64,000 bases of DNA from Marinobacter salinisoli. GTDB taxonomy: Bacteria; Pseudomonadota; Gammaproteobacteria; Pseudomonadales; Oleiphilaceae. Made by a program: the position numbers and the translations under genes. Positions 47,013-56,540 of this stretch are shown here, piece by piece. The stretch's first letter is position 1; each line of letters starts with the position of its first letter. Location of the stretch: positions 1,674,001 to 1,738,000 of the forward strand of contig NZ_CP071247.1 in the NCBI RefSeq assembly GCF_017301335.1, given 5' to 3'. Under the pieces are notes generated by a model, which did not search any database, was not told the origin of the DNA, and saw nothing but the letters and a program-made list of their open reading frames with translations.

Positions 47013-47339
47013 ATGGATATTAACGAAACCATCAAAAGCCAACTCGACGAAAACCCGATCATCCTCTATATGAAGGGGACTCCGCAGGCACCTCAGTGCG
47101 GTTTTTCTGCCAAGACCGTGCAGGCGCTGATGGCATGCGGCGAGCGTTTCGCCTTCGTTAACATTCTGGATAACCAGGAGCTGCGTGAGGCTCTGAAAGT
47201 TTACTCCAGCTGGCCAACCTACCCGCAGCTGTACGTTAATGGTGAGCTGGTCGGCGGTTGCGACATTGTTCTGGAAATGTCAGAAAGTGGCGAGCTTGCC
47301 AATATGGTTAAAGCAGCTGCCAAGCAGGCTGAAGCCTGA
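47013..47339 (+). CDS. grxD: Monothiol glutaredoxin GrxD
   Basis: GrxD carries and delivers iron-sulfur clusters as a glutathione-bridged dimer. The 108-residue protein has the monothiol site CGFS in QCGFSAKTV and the glutathione-binding SWPTYPQLYVNGELVGG. The ATG at 47013 is the standard start; an upstream in-frame start would add non-family sequence. It is convergent with the tonB-like gene. Confidence 0.97.
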   Translation: MDINETIKSQLDENPIILYMKGTPQAPQCGFSAKTVQALMACGERFAFVNILDNQELREALKVYSSWPTYPQLYVNGELVGGCDIVLEMSESGELANMVKAAAKQAEA

Positions 47340-47351
47340 CCTGATCTGCCG

Positions 47352-48140
47352 TCAGAGTCGTTTCGGGGAGTAGATTAACTGAATCTCGAAGCGGCTCTGG
47401 CCTTGGTAGTGCTCTGGTGGTGCCGGGTAAGGACTGGCCGCCAGTGATGCGTGGTAAACCGCATTGTCCAGCCGTTTATTTCCCGATGACTTCAGCAATC
47501 TCGATCTGGTCAGCGCGCCGTTGTCCAGTAGTTGCAGCTCCACCTCAAGTGATGCTTTCTCCCGGAGCTGGTTGATCCCGGCTATCGGCATCCTCTCGAT
47601 TTGCTGGCCCAGATGGATAGCCAGGGTCACGATATACGGGTCCTGCTCAGCAGGGGTGCTGGTGACCTGATTGACGGTATCCCGCCCATCGGCTTGCGCG
47701 ACCGCAAGTTCATTCCGGGTGTCAGGAGCGCTGGCGTTTTCGCTGCTGCCGCTCTGCTGGTTCGATGAGGGTTGGGGCACCTTGGGGGCTGTTTTTTTGG
47801 CGCTTGAGAGGTCTTTCACCGGCTGAGCAATGGTGATCTTTTCCGGTGACGCTGTTGATCTGATGTCGGGAAGGGAGGCCGGTGGCGCCTCCTGCAGTGG
47901 CGGGATTGCGAACTGTGGATTCCTTTCATGGTTCCTTGATGAGTTTGCTGGCGGAGCATCAGCGCGGCTTGCGGCAGGTACAAGCTCAAAGCTCATCTTC
48001 TGTCGGTGTCCTTCGGGTTCGAGATCGGGAGCGGGCGCGAACGACAAAATCACCGTGTGTACCAAAATGGCCGTCGAAAGGGCCAAGCCTATACGGTACT
48101 GCGGCGGAACGCTTTGGTTAAGGCTGGATGATTCCCACAT
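47352..48140 (-). CDS. TonB-like energy transducer
   Basis: This 262-residue protein has one N-terminal membrane helix (about residues 17-38), a long Pro/Ala/Ser-rich periplasmic region (about 55-160), and a C-terminal TonB-type domain (ASLEVELQLLDNGALTRSRLLKSSGNKRLDNAVY). TonB proteins couple inner-membrane energy to outer-membrane receptors. No exbB, exbD or receptor gene is adjacent. It may act with unlinked partners; a gliding or pilus-related TonB paralog role is an alternative. It lies 4 bases downstream of the DUF1631 gene. Confidence 0.85.
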   Translation of the reverse strand: MWESSSLNQSVPPQYRIGLALSTAILVHTVILSFAPAPDLEPEGHRQKMSFELVPAASRADAPPANSSRNHERNPQFAIPPLQEAPPASLPDIRSTASPEKITIAQPVKDLSSAKKTAPKVPQPSSNQQSGSSENASAPDTRNELAVAQADGRDTVNQVTSTPAEQDPYIVTLAIHLGQQIERMPIAGINQLREKASLEVELQLLDNGALTRSRLLKSSGNKRLDNAVYHASLAASPYPAPPEHYQGQSRFEIQLIYSPKRL

Positions 48141-48144
48141 TCGA

Positions 48145-50361
48145 TCAGGGTGTCTTGTTCCTTAAATTGCCGACCACCGCATTCAGTGCTCGATCGATCA
48201 GGGCGCCCTGCGCCAAGAGCGTCAGGCGGCCGCGCCGCATCTCCTGGGCGAGTTCAGTCCGGTTCTTTTCGATCACTTTAAGCCCCATGCGGTTCACGAA
48301 GACGAATGTGTCAGCTTCTTCTATGACCGCAGATAATTTGCAGCGAAAGCTGGCGCCGTTGATCAGGCGGAACTCCACCCAGTGCCCGATCGACAAATTA
48401 TCAATCTGGCCGATGTATTCTGGCATTGTTGCGTCCTCAAAGTACTGCTGCCCTGGGCGGGGCTTGTTTTGAGCGGCGCCTGCCTCCGGCTGGTCGGGAC
48501 CTGAGAGAGACTTGGGGGATGCCTCGATATCAGCGTTGGTGCGGAACGCTTCGGTTAGCTCCACTTTGATTTGGCCCATCATGTCATCGAGGCGTGAGGA
48601 GTTGTAGGACACTTCCTCGAGTCCGGAGCGGATTTCCTTCAAAAGCTTGGGAACAAGTCTGACCCACTGGTCACGCTCGTGATCGTCACGGTGAGGGCGA
48701 AGACACCAGATCAGGTCATCGACAACCCGGACGCGGTCCTTCCAGCGGTGCTCCGTGTCATCCCGAAGGTAAGCAAGAAAAAGAACGCGGCTCCAGCCAT
48801 TGATCAGAATGTTGTCGATGGTATTGGGTAGCTTGTAGCGAGCCACTTTCTCTTTCAGCAGCTGGTCGACCGTCTCCTGCGCTTTCTGGGACTTGATGCG
48901 CCCGCGCTCGGATTCCCGGGTCCGCTGCTCGACCAGTGATGCCCGGCGGTTCTCTTTCTCAAGGAAGGCTTCAAACTCCTCGTTCAGGGTTTCGAACAGG
49001 CTGATGTCGCCATCAAAGTCGTCCAGTATGCGCTGTACCGTGGTGTGAATCTGGTTGTAGAGCTTGTCCTTGGCTTTCTCGTCACTGGAGCTCCAGCCAA
49101 TGCCGGAGCGTGCCAGGGAATTCAGCAGGCGACGTGCCGGATGCGTGGACTTGTTGAAGAAGCCTTTGTCTTTCAGGACGACTTTCAGAATCGGAATCTG
49201 CAGGCGACTGATCAGAACCTGTACGGGGGCGGAAAGGTTGTAATCGTCAAGGATAAACTCGAACAGCATCGAGACCAGATTGATCAGATCTTCGTCGGCT
49301 TCGTTCAGTGCTGGTTCCCGTCCATCGCCGCCCGCATCTGCTTTGGCAATCATCTGCTGAACGAGGTGTCGAAGGTCCAGAACGATGGGGTCGCCGTCGC
49401 TCAGGTTGCCGTTGATGGGGCGAGGGGCGGCAGATGTCATGCGATTGAGCAAATCCACCAGTTCATGATCGGCAACCACCCGGAGGTTGGGATCGGATGA
49501 CCGCACAGGCATGTCGGCACTGGTGCGCTGGTTGGCCAGCATTTGCCGGATCTGGTCGAACAGCGCGTTGTTATCCCGACCATCCGACTGTTCGCTTTGA
49601 GCCACCTGCGTAGTGGGCTCGCTATTCCGGTCGGTACCTGCGCGGGCAGTTTTTTGCGTGCTGACTTTCCCGTGATGGCGGAAGTTGGGGATGACGCCAG
49701 CCTGAATCAAAATTCGGTTGGCCTCGTCCAGCAACATGCCCAGATTGGAGATAACGTAGCGATCGTACTGCTTGAGGAGTATCAGTCGCTCACGAAGGTT
49801 GATATCGAGTCCTTCGATGGCATTCGCGAACGCTTCGCAAAGATGTTCCGGAGCCAGCGGGTTGACGGGCGTTTGGTCGCTTGCGCCAGGGTAAATCTGG
49901 CTAAAGCGTGTTTGGAGTTGCAGCAGTGGGCCCTGAAAGTGCACCCTTGCCTTGTTGGCCATGGCGTTTAGGGCAACCTGCTCCTCAAGCGCGTCATTCT
50001 CCAGAAGCGACAGCGATTCGGCCGTATCTGTGGGCCGAGAAATATCAGTGGTCGGTTGACCGCTTTGAGGCGGGTCAGAAAATAGTGAGATGACGGCGCT
50101 CTGGAACTGCTTCTCCACGCCCTTGCGCTTGATACGGATTTCCCGCATCGCCTCGAAGTGCCGGTTTTGCTCGTTGTTGCTACGGGCATTGTTGGCGAGT
50201 TCAAATATCGAGTCGTCCACTGCGTCGAACGCGCCTTGCAGCAAATCGCTCAGGCCGGCGACAACGGTGTCCCGGATTCGGGTTACCTCTGCAGGCAGGG
50301 CCTTTGCTGTGCCTGCGTCCTGGTGTTCACGGAGGTAATGTATGCCGGGCTGCTTATTCAT
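48145..50361 (-). CDS. DUF1631 family protein
   Basis: This 738-residue soluble protein matches DUF1631, a large helical family of gammaproteobacteria. Helical segments dominate, for example LSLLENDALEEQVALNAMANKA in the N-terminal third and the WSRVLFLAYLRDD/HRWKDRVRVVDDLIWCL region. The last 90 residues (YIGQIDNLSIGHWVEFRLINGASFRCKLSAV) look like a PilZ-type barrel, which in other proteins binds cyclic di-GMP, but the RxxxR motif is not evident. The ATG at 50361 follows AGGAG; an upstream in-frame ATG is less likely. No function is established. Confidence 0.87.
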   Translation of the reverse strand: MNKQPGIHYLREHQDAGTAKALPAEVTRIRDTVVAGLSDLLQGAFDAVDDSIFELANNARSNNEQNRHFEAMREIRIKRKGVEKQFQSAVISLFSDPPQSGQPTTDISRPTDTAESLSLLENDALEEQVALNAMANKARVHFQGPLLQLQTRFSQIYPGASDQTPVNPLAPEHLCEAFANAIEGLDINLRERLILLKQYDRYVISNLGMLLDEANRILIQAGVIPNFRHHGKVSTQKTARAGTDRNSEPTTQVAQSEQSDGRDNNALFDQIRQMLANQRTSADMPVRSSDPNLRVVADHELVDLLNRMTSAAPRPINGNLSDGDPIVLDLRHLVQQMIAKADAGGDGREPALNEADEDLINLVSMLFEFILDDYNLSAPVQVLISRLQIPILKVVLKDKGFFNKSTHPARRLLNSLARSGIGWSSSDEKAKDKLYNQIHTTVQRILDDFDGDISLFETLNEEFEAFLEKENRRASLVEQRTRESERGRIKSQKAQETVDQLLKEKVARYKLPNTIDNILINGWSRVLFLAYLRDDTEHRWKDRVRVVDDLIWCLRPHRDDHERDQWVRLVPKLLKEIRSGLEEVSYNSSRLDDMMGQIKVELTEAFRTNADIEASPKSLSGPDQPEAGAAQNKPRPGQQYFEDATMPEYIGQIDNLSIGHWVEFRLINGASFRCKLSAVIEEADTFVFVNRMGLKVIEKNRTELAQEMRRGRLTLLAQGALIDRALNAVVGNLRNKTP

Positions 50362-50588
50362 GGCAGACTCCTGTTTGCGCCTCAACCGGATACATGACCG
50401 AGCTTGCATTCCTTATGTTTTAGTTATTGGTTAAATTTACCCCATTTTCACCAAACTTCCCATGAATTAACGTTGAGCTGGGATGCCCGTCATATATTGC
50501 CGGTGTAGGGGTATCGGTGTTTTCAGTCAGGCTTGTGGGGCGCCGCAAGCTTGTGAAACCGATGTTCGAACCGTGGTTTAAAAGCTGA

Positions 50589-51869
50589 TCACGATATCCG
50601 GGGTTGTTTGCGTCGTTTCCGGGGGTGCATGATGGCGGCCTTGACCACGTTGTCCTTGATCTGGAGAACCTCAAGCCGGTGTCCGGCTACCCGCAGGCAC
50701 ACGTTGGCTTCGGGGATGTTTTCCAATGCCTCGGTGATCAGTCCGTTCAGGGTTTTGGGGCCGTCGGTGGGCAGTTTCCAGCCCAGAGTTTTGTTGATGG
50801 TCCGAACCGCTGTTGTGCCATCGATGATATAGGTGCCATCTTCCTGTGGAATGATATCCGGGCTGGTGGCGGCATAGTCTGTGGTGAACTCGCCAACGAT
50901 CTCTTCCAGTATGTCCTCCAAGGTGGCCAGACCAAGAACATCGCCATACTCATCGACGACTACACCAAAGCGGCGCTTGCCCTTCTGGAAATTGATCAAT
51001 TGAGTGTTGAGTGGCGTGCTCTCCGGGATGAAATAGGGCTCCTGGCACAGCTGCATGATCATGGCTTTGTTGATCTCCTCCTGCTGAACCAGTTTGGAGG
51101 CGCTGCGCAGATGCAAAATCCCCTGGATGTTATTGATGTCGCCTTTGAATACCGGCAGCCGAGTGTGCTGGCTGCTTCTGAGTTGGCGCAGGATGGTGTC
51201 GGTATCGTCGTCGAGGTCGATGCCAACGACCTCGTTTCGCGGCACCATGATGTCGTTAACGGTGACCTTCTCCAGGTCCAGAATGCTGACCAGCATGTCC
51301 TTGTGTTTGGCGGGTATCAGGCTGCCCGCCTCGTTGACCAGAGTGCGCAACTCCTCGCGGCTCAGGTGGTCGCTGGCGGCTTCTTCCGGTGATATCCGGA
51401 GCAATTTGAGGATGGCGCCAGTAAAGAGGTTTACTGCCCATACCAGCGGATAGAGGACTCGCAGCAGCGGGCCCAAGATATAGCTGGCCGGAAAGGCGAT
51501 TTTCTCCGGAAACAATGCCGCCAGGGTTTTCGGCGTTACTTCGGCAAACACAAGGATGACGAGGGTCAGAAGGATGGTGGCGATGGCAATACCAGCATCG
51601 CCCCAAAGCTCGATGGCAATAACCGTGGCGATGGATGACGCCAGGATGTTCACGAAGTTGTTGCCGATCAGGATGATCCCAATCAGTTGGTCCGTGCGCT
51701 GCAGCAAACGCTGGGCACGCTTGGCTCCTTTGTGGCCAGTTTTGGCCAGGTGCGAAAGCCGGTACCGGTTCAGGGACATCATGCCGGTCTCAGAACTGGA
51801 GAAGAAACCGGAAAGAAGGATGAGACCGACAAGGAGAATAAACAGCGCGGTAAGCGATGTTTCGTTCAA
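50589..51869 (-). CDS. CNNM/CorC-type membrane protein with CBS pair
   Basis: This 426-residue protein has the layout of the HlyC/CorC (YfjD) family: an N-terminal CNNM (DUF21) membrane domain of about 190 residues with three to four helices (VTPKTLAALFPE lies there), a CBS pair (VNDIMVPRNEVVGIDL ... QGILHLRSASKL), and a CorC/HlyC C-terminal domain (VVDEYGDVLGLATLEDILEEIVGE). These proteins are linked to magnesium or cobalt efflux. It follows the YpjD-like gene on the same strand. Confidence 0.93.
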   Translation of the reverse strand: MNETSLTALFILLVGLILLSGFFSSSETGMMSLNRYRLSHLAKTGHKGAKRAQRLLQRTDQLIGIILIGNNFVNILASSIATVIAIELWGDAGIAIATILLTLVILVFAEVTPKTLAALFPEKIAFPASYILGPLLRVLYPLVWAVNLFTGAILKLLRISPEEAASDHLSREELRTLVNEAGSLIPAKHKDMLVSILDLEKVTVNDIMVPRNEVVGIDLDDDTDTILRQLRSSQHTRLPVFKGDINNIQGILHLRSASKLVQQEEINKAMIMQLCQEPYFIPESTPLNTQLINFQKGKRRFGVVVDEYGDVLGLATLEDILEEIVGEFTTDYAATSPDIIPQEDGTYIIDGTTAVRTINKTLGWKLPTDGPKTLNGLITEALENIPEANVCLRVAGHRLEVLQIKDNVVKAAIMHPRKRRKQPRIS

Positions 51870-51948
51870 GAGAGGTGTCCTTATGTTACTGACAAGTTCG
51901 GAAAATAGGGGTGCCGGCGGTTGGTGTCAAGTTGAGCGCCTCAGGCTG

Positions 51949-52755
51949 TTAGCCGCCTCGTTGGAAGAGCAACTCCAGAACGAATTTGCTGCCATAAAAG
52001 GCAAGCATCAGAAGAGCGCAGCCGGCAAGTGTCCACCGGCTTGCCGTCATACCCCGCCAGCCCTTGGTGTATCGGCCAATCAGCAGGGCAACAAAAACCG
52101 CCAGTGAGAGCAGAGAGAACACCGTTTTGTGCGCCAGATCCTGGGCAAAGAGATCCTCGACGAACAAGGCGCCGGTTGCGATTGCCAGTACCAGCACGAC
52201 CACGCCTGTCCACACCAGCTCAAACAGCAGTGACTCCATAGTCTGCAGCGGCGGCAGGTTGCGTACCAGGAGGCTGTTGTAGTTGTGCTTCAGTTGCCGG
52301 TTCTGGATGTGGAGCAGGATTGCTTGCAGGGCCGCCAATGTGAACAGACTGTATGCGGTTACCGACAGCGCGATGTGCGACAGCATGCCGTAGCTGTCAC
52401 CTGGAACCAGTCGGGATGGGGTGTGCGTGATGAGCGCCAGAATGATGGTGAGTGCGGCGAGCGGGTAAGCACCGAGAAACAGGTTCTGCACTGGCTTGCG
52501 CAGGTTCAGACCGACCAGTAATGCAACCACAAGCCAGGAAATCAGGACAGAGCTCTTGAAAAAGCTGAAGTCAAAGCCGCCGTCGTTATAAAGATTTTGG
52601 GTGATCATCAGACCGTGGCTGATCAGCGCAAGCACGCCAATAACCGTTGTCACGGTCAGGTTACTGTGGAAGCGGCCTCTGAATTGGAGCGCCTGCAGTG
52701 CGGTACCAACGCTGTATAAAAGGAGAGAGGTGACCGCGAGAATCAGCGTTCCCAT
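51949..52755 (-). CDS. CcsA/YpjD-like inner-membrane protein
   Basis: This 268-residue integral membrane protein has about eight hydrophobic helices and the cytochrome c assembly family pattern (LGAYPLAALTIILALI, SHIALSVTAYSLFTLAALQAILL, and LAHKTVFSLLSLAVFVALLIGRYTKGWRG with conserved histidines). Relatives are called YpjD and lie next to ffh, as this one does (divergent, 183 bases). A haem-handling role is inferred from the family; no direct evidence exists. Confidence 0.9.
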   Translation of the reverse strand: MGTLILAVTSLLLYSVGTALQALQFRGRFHSNLTVTTVIGVLALISHGLMITQNLYNDGGFDFSFFKSSVLISWLVVALLVGLNLRKPVQNLFLGAYPLAALTIILALITHTPSRLVPGDSYGMLSHIALSVTAYSLFTLAALQAILLHIQNRQLKHNYNSLLVRNLPPLQTMESLLFELVWTGVVVLVLAIATGALFVEDLFAQDLAHKTVFSLLSLAVFVALLIGRYTKGWRGMTASRWTLAGCALLMLAFYGSKFVLELLFQRGG

Positions 52756-52847
52756 GATGTCCTTATTTAAATGCTGTACAAACAGAGAATCGGTGTTTCT
52801 GGTGCACCGATTTGACCGAGCCGGTCGTTTCAGGGCGATAGTCTGTT

Positions 52848-52853
52848 TATAAT
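52848..52853 (+). promoter_or_regulatory. ffh: Possible -10 box of ffh
   Basis: A perfect TATAAT 86 bases before the ffh start, in the divergent gap. The hexamer at the -35 position is poor (TCGTTT). Confidence 0.45.
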
Positions 52854-52938
52854 GTCTCGATTATGCAACTGGAATCAAGGAGCCGTGGCTGGCTCTGAGG
52901 ACCATGCACTCAATTTATCCGGGGTACGGAAGAGCGAA

Positions 52939-54324
52939 ATGTTTGAGAATCTCCAAGACCGACTTTCCGGTAGCCTGCGTAAGATTTCTGGTCAGGCGCG
53001 GTTAACCGATGACAACATCAAGAGCACGCTCCGCGAAGTGCGCATGGCTTTGCTTGAGGCCGATGTCGCCCTGCCCGTGGTCAAGGATTTTGTTGAGGGC
53101 GTAAGAAAGCGAGCCATTGGCCAGGAAGTTCAGCGCAGCCTGACGCCGGGTCAGGTGTTTGTGAAAGTGGTCCAGCAAGAGCTGGAACGTGTGATGGGCG
53201 AGGGCAATGCTTCGCTCAATCTGGCCTCGCGCCCGCCGGCAGTGATCATGATGGCCGGTTTGCAGGGCGCGGGTAAAACCACAACCGTCGCCAAGCTGTC
53301 GCGCTTCCTTAAAGAGCGGGAAAAGAAATCGGTTTTGGTGGTGAGCGCTGATATCTACCGCCCGGCTGCGATCAAGCAGCTTGAAACCCTGGCGGGTGAA
53401 GTGGGTGTTGAGTTTTTCCCCAGTACCGGCGATCAGGACCCGGTTGATATTGCTGAAGGCGCTATCGATGCCGCTCGCAAAAAACACATCGACGTAGTGA
53501 TTCTGGATACCGCCGGCCGACTGCATATCGATGAGCAGATGATGGGCGAGATCGGAAGACTGCACAAGGCGGTCGAGCCGGTCGAGACGCTCTTCGTTGT
53601 TGATGCGATGACCGGTCAGGACGCTGCCAACACCGCCAAGGCGTTCAATGATGCGCTGCCGCTGACCGGCGTGGTGCTGACCAAGACCGATGGCGATGCC
53701 CGCGGGGGTGCTGCACTATCGGTTCGCCACATTACCGGCAAGCCAATCAAGTTTTTGGGTGTGGGCGAGAAGTCAGATGCCCTGGAGCCGTTTCACCCGG
53801 ATCGTGTCGCGTCCCGAATTCTTGGCATGGGGGATGTGCTTTCTCTTATAGAGGAGGCGGAGCGCAAACTCGATAAAGAGAAAGCGCAGAAGCTCAGCAA
53901 GAAGATCAAGAAGGGCAAAGGCTTCGATCTGGAAGACTTCCGCGATCAGTTGCAGCAGATGAAGAATATGGGGGGTATTGGCGGCCTGCTGGACAAGCTG
54001 CCTGGCATGGGCCAAATGGCGCAGATGGCCCAGCAGCAGGTGAATGATAAGTCTGTTGGCCAGATGGAAGCGATCATCAGTTCCATGACGCCAAAAGAAC
54101 GGCGTTACCCTGACGTGATCAATAACTCCCGCAAGCGTCGAATCGCGGCAGGCTCCGGTACTCAGATTCAGGATGTGAACCGGCTGCTCAAGCAGCACAA
54201 GCAGATGCAGAAAATGATGAAGAAATTCAGTAAAAAAGGCGCCATGGCCAACATGATGCGCGGCATGGGTGGTATGATGCCGCCCGGCGGCGGTGGTGGC
54301 ATGCCGCCCTTCGGGCGTATGTAA
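52939..54324 (+). CDS. ffh: Signal recognition particle protein Ffh
   Basis: Ffh binds 4.5S RNA and signal sequences and brings ribosomes to FtsY. The 461-residue protein has an N domain, the GTPase P-loop GLQGAGKTTT at 107-116, DTAGR, and the C-terminal M domain with many methionines and a Gly/Met/Pro-rich tail. The ATG at 52939 (MFENLQDRLS) is the family start; an upstream in-frame start at 52852 would add 29 unrelated residues. It precedes rpsP as in other gammaproteobacteria. Confidence 0.98.
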   Translation: MFENLQDRLSGSLRKISGQARLTDDNIKSTLREVRMALLEADVALPVVKDFVEGVRKRAIGQEVQRSLTPGQVFVKVVQQELERVMGEGNASLNLASRPPAVIMMAGLQGAGKTTTVAKLSRFLKEREKKSVLVVSADIYRPAAIKQLETLAGEVGVEFFPSTGDQDPVDIAEGAIDAARKKHIDVVILDTAGRLHIDEQMMGEIGRLHKAVEPVETLFVVDAMTGQDAANTAKAFNDALPLTGVVLTKTDGDARGGAALSVRHITGKPIKFLGVGEKSDALEPFHPDRVASRILGMGDVLSLIEEAERKLDKEKAQKLSKKIKKGKGFDLEDFRDQLQQMKNMGGIGGLLDKLPGMGQMAQMAQQQVNDKSVGQMEAIISSMTPKERRYPDVINNSRKRRIAAGSGTQIQDVNRLLKQHKQMQKMMKKFSKKGAMANMMRGMGGMMPPGGGGGMPPFGRM

Positions 54325-54365
54325 AATGCCGTATACCGAAAACGGGTAAACAACGCGTTTCCCTG

Positions 54366-54394
54366 TTTTCATTGCCGGGTTTTTAGCATAGAAT
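54366..54394 (+). promoter_or_regulatory. rpsP: Possible rpsP operon promoter
   Basis: TTTTCA and TAGAAT hexamers are separated by 17 bases, about 94 bases before the rpsP start. The leader contains a short GTAC...GTAC inverted repeat. This would let the ribosomal operon be made independently of ffh. Confidence 0.45.
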
Positions 54395-54487
54395 AGCGGC
54401 CCTTTCGAGTATGGGTCCTCGCGTCAGCCGTGTTTGGTGTGGTGCGGGGCGTACAAAGTTCGTACAACAGGACAGGATATTAGTTAA

Positions 54488-54727
54488 ATGGTAACTATCC
54501 GTTTGGCTCGTGGTGGCTCCAAGAAGCGCCCGTTCTACCATCTGACAGTCACTGACAGCCGGAACTCCCGCGACGGTCGTTTCATTGAGCGTGTTGGTTT
54601 CTTTAATCCGATTGCTCGTGGCCAGGAAGAGCGTCTGCGTGTCGATCAAGACCGCGTCGACTTCTGGCTGGGTAAAGGCGCCCAGGCCAGCGAGCGCGTC
54701 GCACAGCTGCTGAAGGCTGCTAAGTAA
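54488..54727 (+). CDS. rpsP: 30S ribosomal protein S16
   Basis: S16 is an early-assembly protein of the small subunit. The 79-residue protein shows the standard [21 protein letters not shown] start, [19 protein letters not shown] and the end RVAQLLK. It is first of rpsP-rimM-trmD-rplS. Confidence 0.99.
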   Translation: MVTIRLARGGSKKRPFYHLTVTDSRNSRDGRFIERVGFFNPIARGQEERLRVDQDRVDFWLGKGAQASERVAQLLKAAK

Positions 54728-54753
54728 TTTCGTTCTAGAGCCGGGGCCTGGTC

Positions 54754-55281
54754 ATGACACAGCATTCGCAGGAAACTGTGATCGGCCGGATTACCTCGGT
54801 GTTTGGGGTCAAGGGATGGCTGAAGGTCTTCTCCTATACAGACCCCAAAGAAGGAATATTGAATTACCGGGACTGGGTTCTCGACCTGGACGGTAGGCGT
54901 GTTCCGATAAAGCTCGAGGAAGGTCGTCGCCAGGGGCAGGGGATCGTCGTCAGGCTGAAAGGTATAGATGATCGTGACGTCGCTCGGACTTACTGCGGTG
55001 CAGAAGTTCGAGTAGGTATTGATGAGTTGCCGGAGCTTCCCGCTGGGGAATACTACTGGTACCAGCTCGAAGGCCTGGACGTGTTCACGGTTGAGGGTGA
55101 GCCCTTGGGTAAGGTGCATCACCTGATGGAAACCGGTGCCAATGATGTGTTGGTCATACACGCATCTGCGGCGTCCATCGATCAGCGGGAACGTTTGATT
55201 CCCTACTTGCCGGGTCAGGTTGTTCAGGACATTGATCTGGCGATGGGTCGTATGGTGGTTGACTGGGATCCGGAGTTCTGA
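54754..55281 (+). CDS. rimM: 16S rRNA processing protein RimM
   Basis: RimM assists 30S head assembly with S19. The 175-residue protein has the N-terminal beta-barrel (VIGRITSVFGVKGWLKVFSYTDP) and a PRC-barrel (YWYQLEGLDVFTVEGEPLGKV) with the family ending IDLAMGRMVVDWDPEF. It lies 26 bases after rpsP and 3 before trmD. Confidence 0.97.
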   Translation: MTQHSQETVIGRITSVFGVKGWLKVFSYTDPKEGILNYRDWVLDLDGRRVPIKLEEGRRQGQGIVVRLKGIDDRDVARTYCGAEVRVGIDELPELPAGEYYWYQLEGLDVFTVEGEPLGKVHHLMETGANDVLVIHASAASIDQRERLIPYLPGQVVQDIDLAMGRMVVDWDPEF

Positions 55282-55284
55282 CGG

Positions 55285-56031
55285 GTGTGGATTGGCGCGG
55301 TCAGTCTGTTCCCGGAGATGTTCAGTGCGGTAACGGATTATGGAATAACGGGTAGAGCAGTTCGGGATGAGCTTCTCACCTTCAGTGCGTGGAATCCCAG
55401 GGATTTCACCCATGACCGTCATCGCACCGTGGATGACCGGCCCTATGGTGGTGGCCCTGGCATGCTGATGAAAATTCAGCCGCTTCGGGACGCGATTCAT
55501 GCGGCACGGCAGGCAGCACCTGGAAAGGCTTGCGTGGTGTACATGTCGCCTCAGGGCGAGAGGTTGGATCAGTCTGGCGTGGAGTCACTGGCTTCAAGCG
55601 AATCGCTGATCCTGGTCGCGGGTCGGTACGAGGGTGTTGATGAGCGCCTGATTGCCTCTGAGGTGGATCGGGAAGTGTCGCTGGGTGATTTTGTGCTATC
55701 CGGTGGCGAACTGGCTGCCATGGCAGTCATTGATGCGGTTACGCGCCTCATCCCCGGAGCGCTGGGTCATGCGCAGTCAGCGGAGCAGGATTCTTTTGCT
55801 GACGGTTTGCTGGATTGTCCGCACTACACTCGGCCCGAAGTTTATGAAGGTCAGGCGGTGCCGGATGTTTTATTGGGCGGTCACCATGATCAGATCCGGC
55901 GTTGGCGGCTGAAGCAGTCGCTGAGGCGAACTCTGGAGCGGCGCCCCGACCTGCTGGAACGGCGGGTGTTTACGGAAGAAGAGCGCCAGCTACTGGATGA
56001 GATTTTGAACGAACCGGGTGCCTCTGAATAA
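55285..56031 (+). CDS. trmD: tRNA (guanine-N1-)-methyltransferase
   Basis: TrmD methylates G37 of tRNAs with G at position 36, preventing frameshifts. The 248-residue SPOUT-fold protein has [41 protein letters not shown] and [12 protein letters not shown], which form the knotted SAM site. The start is a GTG, three bases after rimM. Confidence 0.98.
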   Translation: MWIGAVSLFPEMFSAVTDYGITGRAVRDELLTFSAWNPRDFTHDRHRTVDDRPYGGGPGMLMKIQPLRDAIHAARQAAPGKACVVYMSPQGERLDQSGVESLASSESLILVAGRYEGVDERLIASEVDREVSLGDFVLSGGELAAMAVIDAVTRLIPGALGHAQSAEQDSFADGLLDCPHYTRPEVYEGQAVPDVLLGGHHDQIRRWRLKQSLRRTLERRPDLLERRVFTEEERQLLDEILNEPGASE

Positions 56032-56068
56032 TCAGGGCATTGATAGATTGGGTATCAGGAGCATTACG

Positions 56069-56425
56069 ATGAGCGGCAAGAACAACATCATCAGTCAACT
56101 TGAAGCAGAACAGATGACCAAGGAAATCCCTGCGTTCGCGCCGGGTGATACCGTGGTTGTTCAGGTACGTGTTACCGAGGGAAACCGTGAGCGTCTGCAG
56201 GCGTTCGAGGGTGTGGTGATCGGTAAGCGTAACCGTGGTCTGAACTCTGCCTTCACCGTGCGTAAGATTTCTTACGGTGTCGGTGTTGAGCGTACGTTCC
56301 AGACGCATTCTAAGCTGATCGACAGCATCAGTGTGAAGCGTCGCGGTGACGTGCGTCAGGCCAAGCTTTACTACCTGCGCGACCTGTCTGGTAAGGCAGC
56401 TCGTATCAAGGAGAAGCTGGGCTGA
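56069..56425 (+). CDS. rplS: 50S ribosomal protein L19
   Basis: L19 lies at the subunit interface. The 118-residue protein has [32 protein letters not shown] and ends [20 protein letters not shown]. The ATG at 56069 follows AGGAGC; an upstream in-frame start in the trmD tail is not family-like. A strong terminator follows. Confidence 0.99.
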   Translation: MSGKNNIISQLEAEQMTKEIPAFAPGDTVVVQVRVTEGNRERLQAFEGVVIGKRNRGLNSAFTVRKISYGVGVERTFQTHSKLIDSISVKRRGDVRQAKLYYLRDLSGKAARIKEKLG

Positions 56426-56448
56426 TCAGCACTTGCTGAACAGACTCG

Positions 56449-56480
56449 AAAAAAAGGGCAGCCTCACGGCTGCCTTTTTT
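56449..56480 (+). terminator. Rho-independent terminator after rplS
   Basis: An A tract, GGCAGCC-TCAC-GGCTGCC stem-loop and six T residues. It ends the rpsP-rimM-trmD-rplS transcript 24 bases after the rplS stop and separates it from xerD. Confidence 0.95.
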
Positions 56481-56540
56481 GTGTCCGATGAAAAAGTGGG
56501 GCATGCTTCTGCGCAGTTTTCATTTGTTTGAGGTGGTGCT

